Source: Neobacillus niacini
GTDB taxonomy: Bacteria; Bacillota; Bacilli; Bacillales; Cytobacillaceae
DNA length: 64,000 nt
Assembly: GCF_000759675.1 (NCBI RefSeq)
Contig: NZ_BAWM01000001.1
Coordinates: 48,722-112,721, forward strand
Direction: 5' to 3'
Each line of letters begins with the position of its first letter. Within the stretch, counting starts at the first letter, position 1. Positions 27,821-36,240 of the stretch are shown here, piece after piece. The notes beneath the pieces are model-generated. The model saw only the letters and a program-made list of their open reading frames with translations, made no database searches and was not told where the DNA came from. Position numbers and translations under genes: made by a program.

Positions 27821-29313
27821 ACCCCCCTCACCTTTCTATCTTTAAGATGGTTATGCTCGTAGTTCGGCGCACCAAGGTGTGTAGTATCGTGAAGAACCAC
27901 CTGATTATTTCTGTATTTTTCCATCTCGCTGCGTTTTACTAAATAACCGGTAATACGCACTAAGTCGCTATTCTCCTCATAAAAACTAATGTATTTTGAA
28001 CCTAATGAAAATGAACCTTTTACAATATCAAGAATAGCACTAGGATTATTTCGACCAGTGGTTTCAAATGGAAAAATATCTCCACAGCCTGTCGTAATTT
28101 CCCTATGGAATCGTGCACTATGTCTTAGGTGATCGTAAATATTCTCCAATTCATCACCCACAGGGATCCGCACGCCTGATGTGATTCCTAGATCGTAATC
28201 CATACCAACCTGCGCATGGAGCATAAAATGGCCATTTGCAATTTTAGAATACTTGGCAGGGAACTGTACTGCAAAATTTGAAATAATCGTCATAATTTGA
28301 TCAGCAAGATTGTCTGCATCGACATCGTGTCCATAGCGTTTTCCATTTTGGCCCATTAGGATGTTTGCACACTCGGCTAAACCGGTAATTCCTAACATGC
28401 CAATAAAGTTGTCCGGATGAATGAAACCTTCCTTAACAAGGAAAGACGACTCAAAAAAGCCAGATTGTTCAACTAAAAAACTTATGCGTTCGTTCATGTA
28501 ATTTCCCAATGCCTCTAGACAATCAGGAAGCAGTTCATTTAAAAACTGTTCGGCAGATGTCGCAACTTTTGCAAGCCCAGGCAGAGTGATCCTAGAAAGC
28601 GTATAGGCACCACCGCAAATGGGTAAAATATTGTAGCAGCTTGAAATCCCATAATCAGTGGAATAGGTCTTCTTATGCACCTTATGATTGCAAAAAGCAG
28701 GATTGGCACAGAATAAGCTGGTGTAAATTCCTAGTTCAGCATACTCATCAGGAGTAATATCCGGGTCATATTTCAGCGTAAAGTTAGGAACTGCATTCTG
28801 TAGCTCCTTTTCCAACTCCAAAATCAACTTCCCTGCGCGAGTTGCCTCCGGACCAATATTCGCATGACAGAAAGAATCTGTAATCGTGCGATCAAGATAG
28901 TTTAAAAATAGGCGAAGCTTTTTCTTTGCCATCTCATCACTAACGCCATCCAAAAATGGCTCAATAAGCTTGTCAATGTTACCGAGAAAAACCGGGAATC
29001 CAGTGATAGACGGAACATGTTTATAGAGAATCATCAAGGAGTTCAATAATTCATCCAAATCCTTCGGTGGATCAATCTGTAAAAACCCGCTTCCATTTTT
29101 AATAAACTTTTCATAATCTGGCATAATATAACGTGGGCGATAAGGCGCATGTCCTTCATACAGATCATCTATTGCATTTATCTCAAAATAATATCTGGTT
29201 TTCTCTGGAATACTTAAAATAGACAGAGTATCTTCTGCCGCATGTGCAAGTGACATTACCTTTTGCTCGTAGGTAAGCTTTTTGGATGTGACAATGTCTA
29301 AAACTTGATTCAT
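27817..29313 (-). CDS. yjjI: YjjI-family glycine radical enzyme
   Basis: 498 residues, smaller than pyruvate formate-lyase. The C-terminal radical-site motif is LVRITGYLVKRSE, with Gly the expected radical carrier. A mid-protein Cys-containing stretch (YSTDYGISSCYNILPICGGA) is a candidate for the thiyl residue. YjjI is a glycyl radical family whose substrate is, to my knowledge, not established. In Escherichia coli yjjI-yjjW sit beside the deo nucleoside-catabolism operon, and here the locus also contains a nucleoside permease. Translationally coupled to yjjW. Confidence 0.88.
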   Translation of the reverse strand: MNQVLDIVTSKKLTYEQKVMSLAHAAEDTLSILSIPEKTRYYFEINAIDDLYEGHAPYRPRYIMPDYEKFIKNGSGFLQIDPPKDLDELLNSLMILYKHVPSITGFPVFLGNIDKLIEPFLDGVSDEMAKKKLRLFLNYLDRTITDSFCHANIGPEATRAGKLILELEKELQNAVPNFTLKYDPDITPDEYAELGIYTSLFCANPAFCNHKVHKKTYSTDYGISSCYNILPICGGAYTLSRITLPGLAKVATSAEQFLNELLPDCLEALGNYMNERISFLVEQSGFFESSFLVKEGFIHPDNFIGMLGITGLAECANILMGQNGKRYGHDVDADNLADQIMTIISNFAVQFPAKYSKIANGHFMLHAQVGMDYDLGITSGVRIPVGDELENIYDHLRHSARFHREITTGCGDIFPFETTGRNNPSAILDIVKGSFSLGSKYISFYEENSDLVRITGYLVKRSEMEKYRNNQVVLHDTTHLGAPNYEHNHLKDRKVRGV

Positions 29314-29330
29314 ACTTTACACTCCCTCTT

Positions 29331-30038
29331 TTATTTACTGATCTTTTTATCAATTAATTCTACAAGTTGTTCGTATTGTCTCTCGGATATGACAATTTTC
29401 CCCCCTACAATTGTAATCAGCCTGTTGCCTGAGAGCTTTCTAATTGATCGATTAACTGTTTTCGTACTGAAGCCCGTTTCATCTGCAATCTGTTGTCGTT
29501 TCATTTGAATAATGCATGTTTTGTCTTTTGCATGCTTTCGATAATATTTTGTCATATAAAGCATGAGGCGATCGATACCGTCAAGAAACAAATAGACACG
29601 ATCGTTTTTCGACTGCTCCAGGACAAGGCTCATAATAGTACGTGTTCGTAAAAACAACGCCTGCGAATCATTCCGTATCCAGTTTAAGTAGCTATCCATT
29701 GGCAAGACGATAAACTTACAATCTGTAGAAGTTACTAAAGTTGCTTTGTATGAAGAGATACCTGCTAATCCCTCCATTTCGCCAAACAACTCTGGTGCCT
29801 GAAACTCGGTAAAAACATAGACATCACCTGAAATTTGCTCTTCAGTTGCTCTTACATGCCCCTCAATTAAAATCCAAATTGCATTACAGTGGTCGTTTGC
29901 AGATATAAACTTAGTATCCGCTTTCATTTTAACCATACGACAGGAACGACTAGATATGGGGATGTGTTTAAATAATTGCTGCAAATATTCCTGTTGAGGC
30001 TGTGGAGCCATACCGATTGCTGCGATTATATCCTCCAT
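29331..30038 (-). CDS. Crp/Fnr-family regulator upstream of yjjI
   Basis: 235 residues: a cyclic-nucleotide-binding-like beta roll (about 35-130, NAIWILIEGHVRATEEQISG, PELFGEMEGLAGISSYKATL), a dimerisation helix, and a winged HTH (RQQIADETGFSTKTVNRSIR). It has no cluster of cysteines, so it is not a classical Fe-S Fnr. The gene is 17 nt upstream of yjjI on the same strand, so it is probably the operon's local sensor-regulator. Confidence 0.85.
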   Translation of the reverse strand: MEDIIAAIGMAPQPQQEYLQQLFKHIPISSRSCRMVKMKADTKFISANDHCNAIWILIEGHVRATEEQISGDVYVFTEFQAPELFGEMEGLAGISSYKATLVTSTDCKFIVLPMDSYLNWIRNDSQALFLRTRTIMSLVLEQSKNDRVYLFLDGIDRLMLYMTKYYRKHAKDKTCIIQMKRQQIADETGFSTKTVNRSIRKLSGNRLITIVGGKIVISERQYEQLVELIDKKISK

Positions 30039-30321
30039 ATTTTATCCCCTCCTTCAAACAAATTATATTGACATAATTATTTTACCCAAAGGACATGTGT
30101 CCTCTATTTTTTATTTTTTCTTATAGATAACAGGTATATTCACATATTGTTCTTAAGTGTATATACACGTTGTAAATGATAAAAAAGAGACATAGGGACT
30201 AGGCCCCTGATTATGAACGAAACTGTCAAGTTTCCCGCTCGTACAGTTTAATTGTTTTATTTTTGGTCAACTTTAAGAATAGAAACTATTTTCAGCTTCT
30301 TTTCTTTTGTTTAAGATGAGC
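30039..30321 (-). promoter_or_regulatory. Upstream region of the Crp/Fnr-yjjI-yjjW operon with palindromes
   Basis: About 280 nt without a gene. It holds GTGTATATACAC at 30157-30168 (extended AAGTGTATATACACGTT) and GGACA TG TGTCC at 30091-30102. Both are two-fold symmetric and suit a Crp/Fnr-type dimer. A weak hairpin at about 30193-30208 may terminate the NERD remnant. Confidence 0.4.
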
Positions 30322-30674
30322 CTACTTTAGTTGTCCGTCTTCCCGCCTTTGAATAAGTTGGGGTGGATTATCCCTGAACTCTAAACTGCCAGCCAAATTC
30401 TTTGTTTCTAAAATAACGCCATAATAGGGTGTTTTGATCAGGTGGTCAATTTGAAAATTACTGTTTGAAGAAAGTGGTAAGTCGTGGAAAATGTTGTTTT
30501 TGAATGGGAATCGATACTTTTGAAGAACTTCAGCCACTCGTTGCTCTCCGCTAATCCCCGCTTCAATGATAGATTGTTTTGAGGCTAGTACTGAAATAAT
30601 TGGATGATTCATGGATATCCTACTTTGCGCGAAAATCAAACCTTTAATGTAAGTGAGTCAGAACGCTCTTTCAT
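30322..30674 (-). pseudogene. Truncated, frameshifted NERD (nuclease-related) domain gene
   Basis: An SD GGAGGTG and ATG at 30674 start MKERSDSLTLK, after which the frame must shift to continue as LIFAQSRISMNHPIISVLAS. The body shows the NERD core: GISGEQRVAEVLQKY, FHDLPLSSNSNFQIDHLIKT, YYGVILETKNLAGSLEF. These include the Asp and E-x-K of the endonuclease-like fold. It stops after PPQLIQRREDGQLK, about 100 residues in, whereas NERD proteins of this type usually run two to three times longer. Most likely inactive. Confidence 0.7.
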
Positions 30675-30760
30675 TTTTCACCTCCATCCGTATCCTAGCA
30701 CATCCCTAACCCTAAATATATGGACTTCATAATTTTGTAAAAAATACAGCTTGTCTAGTA

Positions 30761-30810
30761 TTGACCAGAGGAGTCAACGGGAGTAAACTGTGATTGACTG
30801 ATGTGGTCAA
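30761..30810. promoter_or_regulatory. Twin operators of the TetR regulator
   Basis: TTGACCAGAGGAGTCAA (30761-30777) and TTGACTGATGTGGTCAA (30794-30810). Both are TTGAC-N7-GTCAA palindromes, and their centres are 33 bp apart (three helical turns). They lie immediately upstream of the regulator SD. Confidence 0.7.
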
Positions 30811-30847
30811 CGACATGAAGTCAGCAAATAGAAAGGAGGCTGCTAAT

Positions 30848-31471
30848 TTGTTTTCCAAGTTTTTAAACCTAGAGTCTGAAAAACAGGACCGAATCATTAA
30901 TGCAGCAATAAAGGAATTTGCCCAGAAGGGATATGATAGTGCGTCAACCAATGAAATCGTAAAAGAGGCTGGTATTTCAAAGGGACTATTATTTCATTAT
31001 TTTCAGAACAAAAAGCAGCTGTTTTTCTTTTTATTTGACTACTGCTACAACATTATTGCTGATGAATTTTACAAAAAAGTGGACCTGACAGAAGTGGATT
31101 TTTTCAACCGAATGCGGCAATCAGTGATGATCAAGATGGATTTGCTGACCCAATATCCTGACATCTTTAACTTTATTAAAGAGGCCTTTATGCAAGATTC
31201 AGCTGAATTAAAAGTGGAGTTAGAAAAAAAGAAAACAGAATTAACTGCAATCAATATTGAAAAAGTTTACGAGGGTATTGATGTATCAAAATTTAGAGAT
31301 GACTTGGATTTACAAAAAATCCTTAAGATTATTACCTGGACCTTTGAAAAAATGAGTGATGAAGAGCTTCACATGGCAAAGTTATCACCTACCCATCAAA
31401 TTGATTATGAAAAAGTTTATAACAAAGCTGAAGAATATTTTGAGATTTTCATTAAATGCTTTTATAAATAG
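30848..31471 (+). CDS. TetR/AcrR-family regulator of the adjacent ABC exporter
   Basis: 207 residues from TTG 30848 (AAAGGAGG, 8 nt upstream); an ATG 54 nt earlier overlaps an operator and lacks an SD. The N-terminal HTH reads KQDRIINAAIKEFAQKGYDS and ASTNEIVKEAGISKGLLFHY, the typical TetR helix-turn-helix. The C-terminal ligand domain is helical and undistinguished. It is the first gene of a unit with an ABC-2 transporter, and probably represses itself and the transporter until an inducer binds. Confidence 0.88.
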   Translation: MFSKFLNLESEKQDRIINAAIKEFAQKGYDSASTNEIVKEAGISKGLLFHYFQNKKQLFFFLFDYCYNIIADEFYKKVDLTEVDFFNRMRQSVMIKMDLLTQYPDIFNFIKEAFMQDSAELKVELEKKKTELTAINIEKVYEGIDVSKFRDDLDLQKILKIITWTFEKMSDEELHMAKLSPTHQIDYEKVYNKAEEYFEIFIKCFYK

Positions 31472-31483
31472 GGGGCAGTGACG

Positions 31484-32368
31484 ATGAATGTGATTGAAAT
31501 TAAGAATCTAACAAAGACTTACGGCAAAGCAAGAGGAATCAGCGATATTAGCTTTTCTGTCGAGGAGGGTGAGATTTTTGGATTTATCGGCCCCAACGGT
31601 GCCGGGAAATCGACAACGATCCGGACACTCCTTTCACTCATTTATCCAACCAGCGGCAGTGCGACTATTTTTGGCAAAGACACCGTCCAATTTGCTCCAG
31701 AAATCAAAAAGGAAATTGGCTATTTACCATCTGAGGTATTCTACTATGACAATATGAAGGTAAAGGATCTATTAAACTATTCAGCGAGTTTTTATAAAAA
31801 GGATTGCAGTAAGAGAATAAGAGAATTAGCTGAGATCATGGACTTAGATCTAAATAAAAAAATTGATGATCTTTCACTGGGAAATAAAAAGAAGGTCGGA
31901 ATTGTTCAGGGGCTGCTTCATGAGCCGAAACTGATTATTCTGGATGAACCAACGAGCGGCTTAGATCCGCTCATGCAGCAAAAATTCTTTGAATTGCTTG
32001 AGGAAGAGAATAGAAAAGGCGCTACGATTCTATTCTCCTCTCATATTTTAACGGAGGTTCAACGCCTATGTAATCGTGTCGCGATTATTAAAGAGGGCAA
32101 GATTGTTACCGTGGAAAAGATTAGTACCTTAAAAGAGAATACCTACAAAAAGTTCAAGGTAGAAACCAAATCAACCCTCGATCCAAATTACTTTAACCTA
32201 GCAGGTGTGAATAAATTAGAGGTGAAGGATAACCTTACAAGCTTTTTATTTAAAGGGAATATTAACGAAGTCATGAGAAAAATAGCCGACATTGAAATTA
32301 CAAATCTATGGATTGAAGAGCCAGACCTTGAGGAGATTTTTATGCATTACTACGAAAAGGAGGCCTAA
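31484..32368 (+). CDS. ABC-2 type exporter ATP-binding protein
   Basis: 294 residues: Walker A GPNGAGKST, signature LSLGNKKKVGIVQGL (a common LSxGxKKK variant in ABC-2 exporters), Walker B LIILDEPTSGLDP, H-loop SSHILTEVQ. The C-terminal region of about 75 residues is of the DrrA/CcmA/YxlF kind. ATG 31484 is preferred over GTG 31478 because GGGGG lies 8 nt upstream. Works with the two permeases that follow. Confidence 0.88.
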   Translation: MNVIEIKNLTKTYGKARGISDISFSVEEGEIFGFIGPNGAGKSTTIRTLLSLIYPTSGSATIFGKDTVQFAPEIKKEIGYLPSEVFYYDNMKVKDLLNYSASFYKKDCSKRIRELAEIMDLDLNKKIDDLSLGNKKKVGIVQGLLHEPKLIILDEPTSGLDPLMQQKFFELLEEENRKGATILFSSHILTEVQRLCNRVAIIKEGKIVTVEKISTLKENTYKKFKVETKSTLDPNYFNLAGVNKLEVKDNLTSFLFKGNINEVMRKIADIEITNLWIEEPDLEEIFMHYYEKEA

Positions 32369-32374
32369 TAAAAG

Positions 32375-33172
32375 ATGAATATATTGTTACATGAATTAAA
32401 GGCATATCGAAAATCTACGATTATTTGGACGATTTCCTTAATTATGGTTGTAGCGCTATTTATGTCATTTTACCCTTCTTTTACAAAGGATACAGAAGAG
32501 TTTAGAAAGCTGCTTGAAGGGTATCCAGCGGCGCTAAGAGAAGCATTCGGGATTAATTTAGATAACTTCTTTTCGATTCTTGGCTTCTATTGCTATGGGC
32601 TATCATTTGTTACACTTTGCGGAGCAATCCAGGCAATGAATCTTGGTACGAGTATTGTAAGCAAAGAAGTCAGGGAGAAAACAGCTGACTTCCTGTTAAC
32701 AAAACCTGTAACACGTACCACTGTTTTGACAAACAAATTATTGGCGGCACTGATTTCAATCATATTAACGAATATTGTTTATTTAGCAGCAGCAACGCTA
32801 TTAGCATACCAAGTAGCAACGGAAGATTTTAATGTTAGTATTTTCATCCTGCTTTCATTGACAGTATTATTTGTACAACTGATTTTTCTAGCATTAGGAA
32901 TCATTATTTCAGTCATTGTCCAAAAAATAAAATCAGTGTTGACTGTATCGCTTGCAACTGTTTTTGCTTTCTATTTCTTAGGGATGTTCAGCTCAACTTC
33001 TGGTGAAGAAGCGAAACGGTACCTTTCTCCATTTAAGTATTTTGACACGGCATATATCATAGAAAAGTCTAGTTACGAGGCTTCCTTTTTGATAATTGGA
33101 GGAATAGTAATGATCTTAGCAGTTGGAGCAAGCTACTTTATCTATGCTAAAAAGGATATTCACTCGGTTTAA
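32375..33172 (+). CDS. ABC-2 type exporter permease, first subunit
   Basis: 265 residues and about six membrane helices. The opening MNILLHELKAYRKSTIIWTI and the loop VSKEVREKTADFLLTKPVTR are typical of ABC-2 permeases of the YxlG/bacitracin or antibiotic-export sort. It is separated from the ATPase by 6 nt. Paralogous to the next gene, suggesting a heterodimeric pore. Confidence 0.82.
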   Translation: MNILLHELKAYRKSTIIWTISLIMVVALFMSFYPSFTKDTEEFRKLLEGYPAALREAFGINLDNFFSILGFYCYGLSFVTLCGAIQAMNLGTSIVSKEVREKTADFLLTKPVTRTTVLTNKLLAALISIILTNIVYLAAATLLAYQVATEDFNVSIFILLSLTVLFVQLIFLALGIIISVIVQKIKSVLTVSLATVFAFYFLGMFSSTSGEEAKRYLSPFKYFDTAYIIEKSSYEASFLIIGGIVMILAVGASYFIYAKKDIHSV

Positions 33173-33199
33173 CGCGGTCCAAGGAGGAGTGATGATAGG

Positions 33200-33997
33200 A
33201 TGAATATATTTTTAAAAGAATTGAAGTCACATAGGAAATCGCTTGTTTTTTGGAGTATTGGCGTTTTTCTTATGGTTGTCTCGGGAATGTTTAAGTATGA
33301 GAGTCTATCTTCTTCTGGTCAGCCAATGAATGAAATGCTGGAGGGGATGCCAAAATCAATGCTTGCCGTATTAGGAATAGGTGAATTTGATATTTCAACA
33401 GCAACCGGTTATTACGGGTTACTGTTTATCTATTTGCTATTAATGGCGACCATTCATGCTGCGATGCTGGGGGCAACGATTATTGCAAAAGAGGAGCGGG
33501 ACAAAACCTCTGAGTTTTTATTTGTTAAACCTGTATCAAGGAATGGGATTATTACAGCAAAATTGGCTGCTGCATTCGTAAATATCTTAATCCTGAATAT
33601 AGTCACATTCGTTTCATCACTTGTATTAGTCGGTAAATATAGCAATGGTGAAGTGGTTACGGGTGATATTGTGGTTACAATGGCGGGGATGTTTATTTTG
33701 CAGCTTTTATTTATGGTAATCGGCAGTTCACTTGCAGCGGTTAAAAGGAAGTCTAAAACAGCCGCTTCCTTAGCAACAGGTGTTCTTTTGCTTACGTATG
33801 TCATCTCGGTTGCGATTGATTTAAATGAAAATATAGAAGGCTTTAAATACTTTACCCCGTTTAAATATTTTGAGGCAAAAAATGTGATGTTTGGCGGTGG
33901 GTTTGAGTTCACTTTTGTACTATTATCGGGCGTCCTGATTGCAGCACTTACAGTCGTAACATTTATATTTTATAAAAAAAGAGATTTGAATGTGTAA
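33200..33997 (+). CDS. ABC-2 type exporter permease, second subunit
   Basis: 265 residues, the same length and layout as its neighbour: MNIFLKELKSHRKSLVFWSI, then IAKEERDKTSEFLFVKPVSR and a closing FYKKRDLNV. Pairwise similarity indicates tandem duplication. SD AAGGAGGAG. Probably the second half of the membrane channel. The substrate is unknown; antimicrobial peptides or hydrophobic drugs are common for this arrangement. Confidence 0.82.
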   Translation: MNIFLKELKSHRKSLVFWSIGVFLMVVSGMFKYESLSSSGQPMNEMLEGMPKSMLAVLGIGEFDISTATGYYGLLFIYLLLMATIHAAMLGATIIAKEERDKTSEFLFVKPVSRNGIITAKLAAAFVNILILNIVTFVSSLVLVGKYSNGEVVTGDIVVTMAGMFILQLLFMVIGSSLAAVKRKSKTAASLATGVLLLTYVISVAIDLNENIEGFKYFTPFKYFEAKNVMFGGGFEFTFVLLSGVLIAALTVVTFIFYKKRDLNV

Positions 33998-34068
33998 ATA
34001 GGTTTTTAATAACGTGGTGATAGTGTTAAAATAGTGAAAGCGCAATTGGAAAAAAGGAGGATAACGCT

Positions 34069-34416
34069 ATGCAACAAAATGAAAACACTACACTACCGCC
34101 AAAAACCTGCTCAATCGAACGATTAGTTACGATGGAGTCTGATGTTAAAAAGGTGCTTGAAGGAGAAAAGACTGCTACCCGCAGAAATGGAAGATATGCC
34201 GATCCAGGTGAAATCATGACTCTTGAAGGTAAGCAATTTGTAGTTGAGTGCGTTTATTCGCAAAGCTTAGGAGAATTGACTGATGATGATGCACGCCGCG
34301 AGGGCTACCCTACGGTTGAAGAGTATAAGCAATCGATTCTTGCCTACCACCCGGGTATGCCATGGCTGCCGCAAATGCGTGTTTGGGTTCATGAATTTCG
34401 CCCACTAGAAGATTAA
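34069..34416 (+). CDS. ASCH/PUA-like domain protein
   Basis: 115 residues with SIERLVTMESDVKKVLEGEK, TATRRNGRYADPGEIMTLEG and a terminal MRVWVHEFRPLE. The GEKTATRR segment and overall pattern match small ASCH proteins, a PUA-related fold proposed to bind RNA or modified nucleotides. SD GGAGG before ATG. It sits where Bacillus subtilis carries the BmrCD leader region, but it has its own terminator, so a regulatory link to bmrCD is only speculative. Confidence 0.65.
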   Translation: MQQNENTTLPPKTCSIERLVTMESDVKKVLEGEKTATRRNGRYADPGEIMTLEGKQFVVECVYSQSLGELTDDDARREGYPTVEEYKQSILAYHPGMPWLPQMRVWVHEFRPLED

Positions 34417-34419
34417 GTA

Positions 34420-34457
34420 AAAGTATGAGTTCTTTTCATAGGACTCATACTTTTTTT
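34420..34457 (+). terminator. Terminator after the ASCH gene
   Basis: AAGTATGAGT / ACTCATACTT stem, then TTTTTTT. A TATAAT at about 34460-34465 just beyond may belong to the bmrC promoter. Confidence 0.85.
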
Positions 34458-34509
34458 GCTATAATAGCTTTATCCATAATTATGAAGAGATTTCCAGGGG
34501 TGAAGGGTC

Positions 34510-36240
34510 ATGGGGTTTTTAGCAAAATACATAAAGAAATATTGGAAGTCTTTTAGCTTAGCCGTTTTATTTTTAACCTTTGAAGCGATAAGTGATTTGT
34601 TAATGCCAACAATCATGGCAAAAATAATAGATGTCGGTGTAGCAGGCAGAGATTTAGACTACGTATTAAAGATGGGTGGTTTAATGCTGCTGATTACGCT
34701 TTTTGGCGCGATTGCTGCCTCAACAAGAAGTGTACTTGCCAGTATTGTCTCGCAAAGCTTTGGTTCAGAGCTAAGGTCGGACTTATATAAAAAAATCCAA
34801 ACCCTATCGTTTAAAAATATTGACCGTTTTGAGCGTGCGTCGTTAATCACAAGGCTGACTAACGATGTGAGCCAGGTGCAAGTTTTTGCGAATGGCCTAA
34901 TGCGGATTTTTGTTAAATCACCGCTTTTAGCCATCGGCGGCTTAATCATGGCGACTCGGTTAAACCTTCATCTATCAGTAGTATTGATTGCAGTTGTCCC
35001 AATTGTCGCCTTATTTATTATTCTAAACCTAAGACTTGGCTTCCCTCTTTTCTCAAAAGTACAAAAAGCGCTTGATCATGTTAACAGTGTTATGCGTGAG
35101 TACTTATCTGGTGTACGTGTAGTCAAAGCCTTCAATCGTTTTGATGTTGAAGTTAACAAATTTGATAAGACAAATGAAGAGTTCAAAAAGCAATCTATTT
35201 CCGCTACAAGGTTAATGGCTGTATTCAGCCCTGCGATTATGCTAACGGTTAACCTTGGAATTGTCGCTGTCCTCTGGATTGGCGGCTATGGCGTGACGGA
35301 TGGCAATGTTCAGGTTGGTCATATTATTGCCTTTATTAATTACATGACTCAAATTCTTTTTTCATTAATGATGATCTCTATGGTATTTAATATGTTTGTC
35401 CGTGCGAAAACCTCAGCAGTAAGGATTAGTGAAGTTTTTTCCCAGGAGGATGATTTAACCTGGGAAGAGGGACAGAACACTCCTGCAGTTGAAAAAGGAA
35501 GAATAGAGTTTAATAATGTCTCCTTTTCTTATGAAGGAACAAGCGGAGAACCCGTTTTGAAAAATATTAACCTAGCAATTTTACCAGGAGAAACAGTCGG
35601 AATTATTGGCTCGACAGGGTCTGGTAAAAGCACCCTTATTGGCTTAATTCCCCGTTTTTATGATGTGAGTGCAGGTAGTATCAAAGTAGATGGTGAGGAT
35701 ATTCACCTTGTTGATCCTAAAAGACTGAGAGAAAAAATTGCTTTTGTTCCACAAAAAACGATTCTTTTTACCGGAAGTGTGGAGGAAAACATTAAGTGGG
35801 GAAAAGAAGACGCGTCAATCGAAGAAATTGAAAAAGCCGCAGAGATTGCCGGTGCACATGACTTTATTACGGCTTCTCCAGAAGGTTTTCAAACAAGAAT
35901 AGGCCAAGGCGGAGTAAACTTCTCAGGTGGTCAAAAGCAACGGATTTCGATCGCAAGGGCATTAATAAAAAACCCACAAATTTTGATTTTAGATGATAGT
36001 ACCAGTGCGGTTGACGTCACCACGGAGGCAAGAATTAAAGCAGGTTTAAAAAAATATGCAAATGGGCTAACGTGTATCCTCATTGCCCAGCGAATTACCT
36101 CGATTATCGATGCAGATAAAATTGTCGTCATGGATCATGGGGAAATCGTCGGAATGGGAAAACATGAGGAAGTATTAAGAGACTGCAAGGTTTACCAGGA
36201 AATCTATCAATCTCAAGTCGGTAAGGAGGTGGCGCTCTAA
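34510..36240 (+). CDS. bmrC: Heterodimeric multidrug ABC exporter subunit BmrC-like (YheI)
   Basis: 576 residues: six membrane helices then an NBD. Walker A GSTGSGKST, signature FSGGQKQRISIARAL, but Walker B ILILDDSTSAVD has Asp496 where the catalytic Glu normally is. That degenerate site is the hallmark of the BmrC half of BmrCD. The gene directly abuts the partner (stop TAA then ATG). BmrCD exports diverse drugs and is induced by ribosome-targeting antibiotics in Bacillus subtilis. Confidence 0.85.
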   Translation: MGFLAKYIKKYWKSFSLAVLFLTFEAISDLLMPTIMAKIIDVGVAGRDLDYVLKMGGLMLLITLFGAIAASTRSVLASIVSQSFGSELRSDLYKKIQTLSFKNIDRFERASLITRLTNDVSQVQVFANGLMRIFVKSPLLAIGGLIMATRLNLHLSVVLIAVVPIVALFIILNLRLGFPLFSKVQKALDHVNSVMREYLSGVRVVKAFNRFDVEVNKFDKTNEEFKKQSISATRLMAVFSPAIMLTVNLGIVAVLWIGGYGVTDGNVQVGHIIAFINYMTQILFSLMMISMVFNMFVRAKTSAVRISEVFSQEDDLTWEEGQNTPAVEKGRIEFNNVSFSYEGTSGEPVLKNINLAILPGETVGIIGSTGSGKSTLIGLIPRFYDVSAGSIKVDGEDIHLVDPKRLREKIAFVPQKTILFTGSVEENIKWGKEDASIEEIEKAAEIAGAHDFITASPEGFQTRIGQGGVNFSGGQKQRISIARALIKNPQILILDDSTSAVDVTTEARIKAGLKKYANGLTCILIAQRITSIIDADKIVVMDHGEIVGMGKHEEVLRDCKVYQEIYQSQVGKEVAL

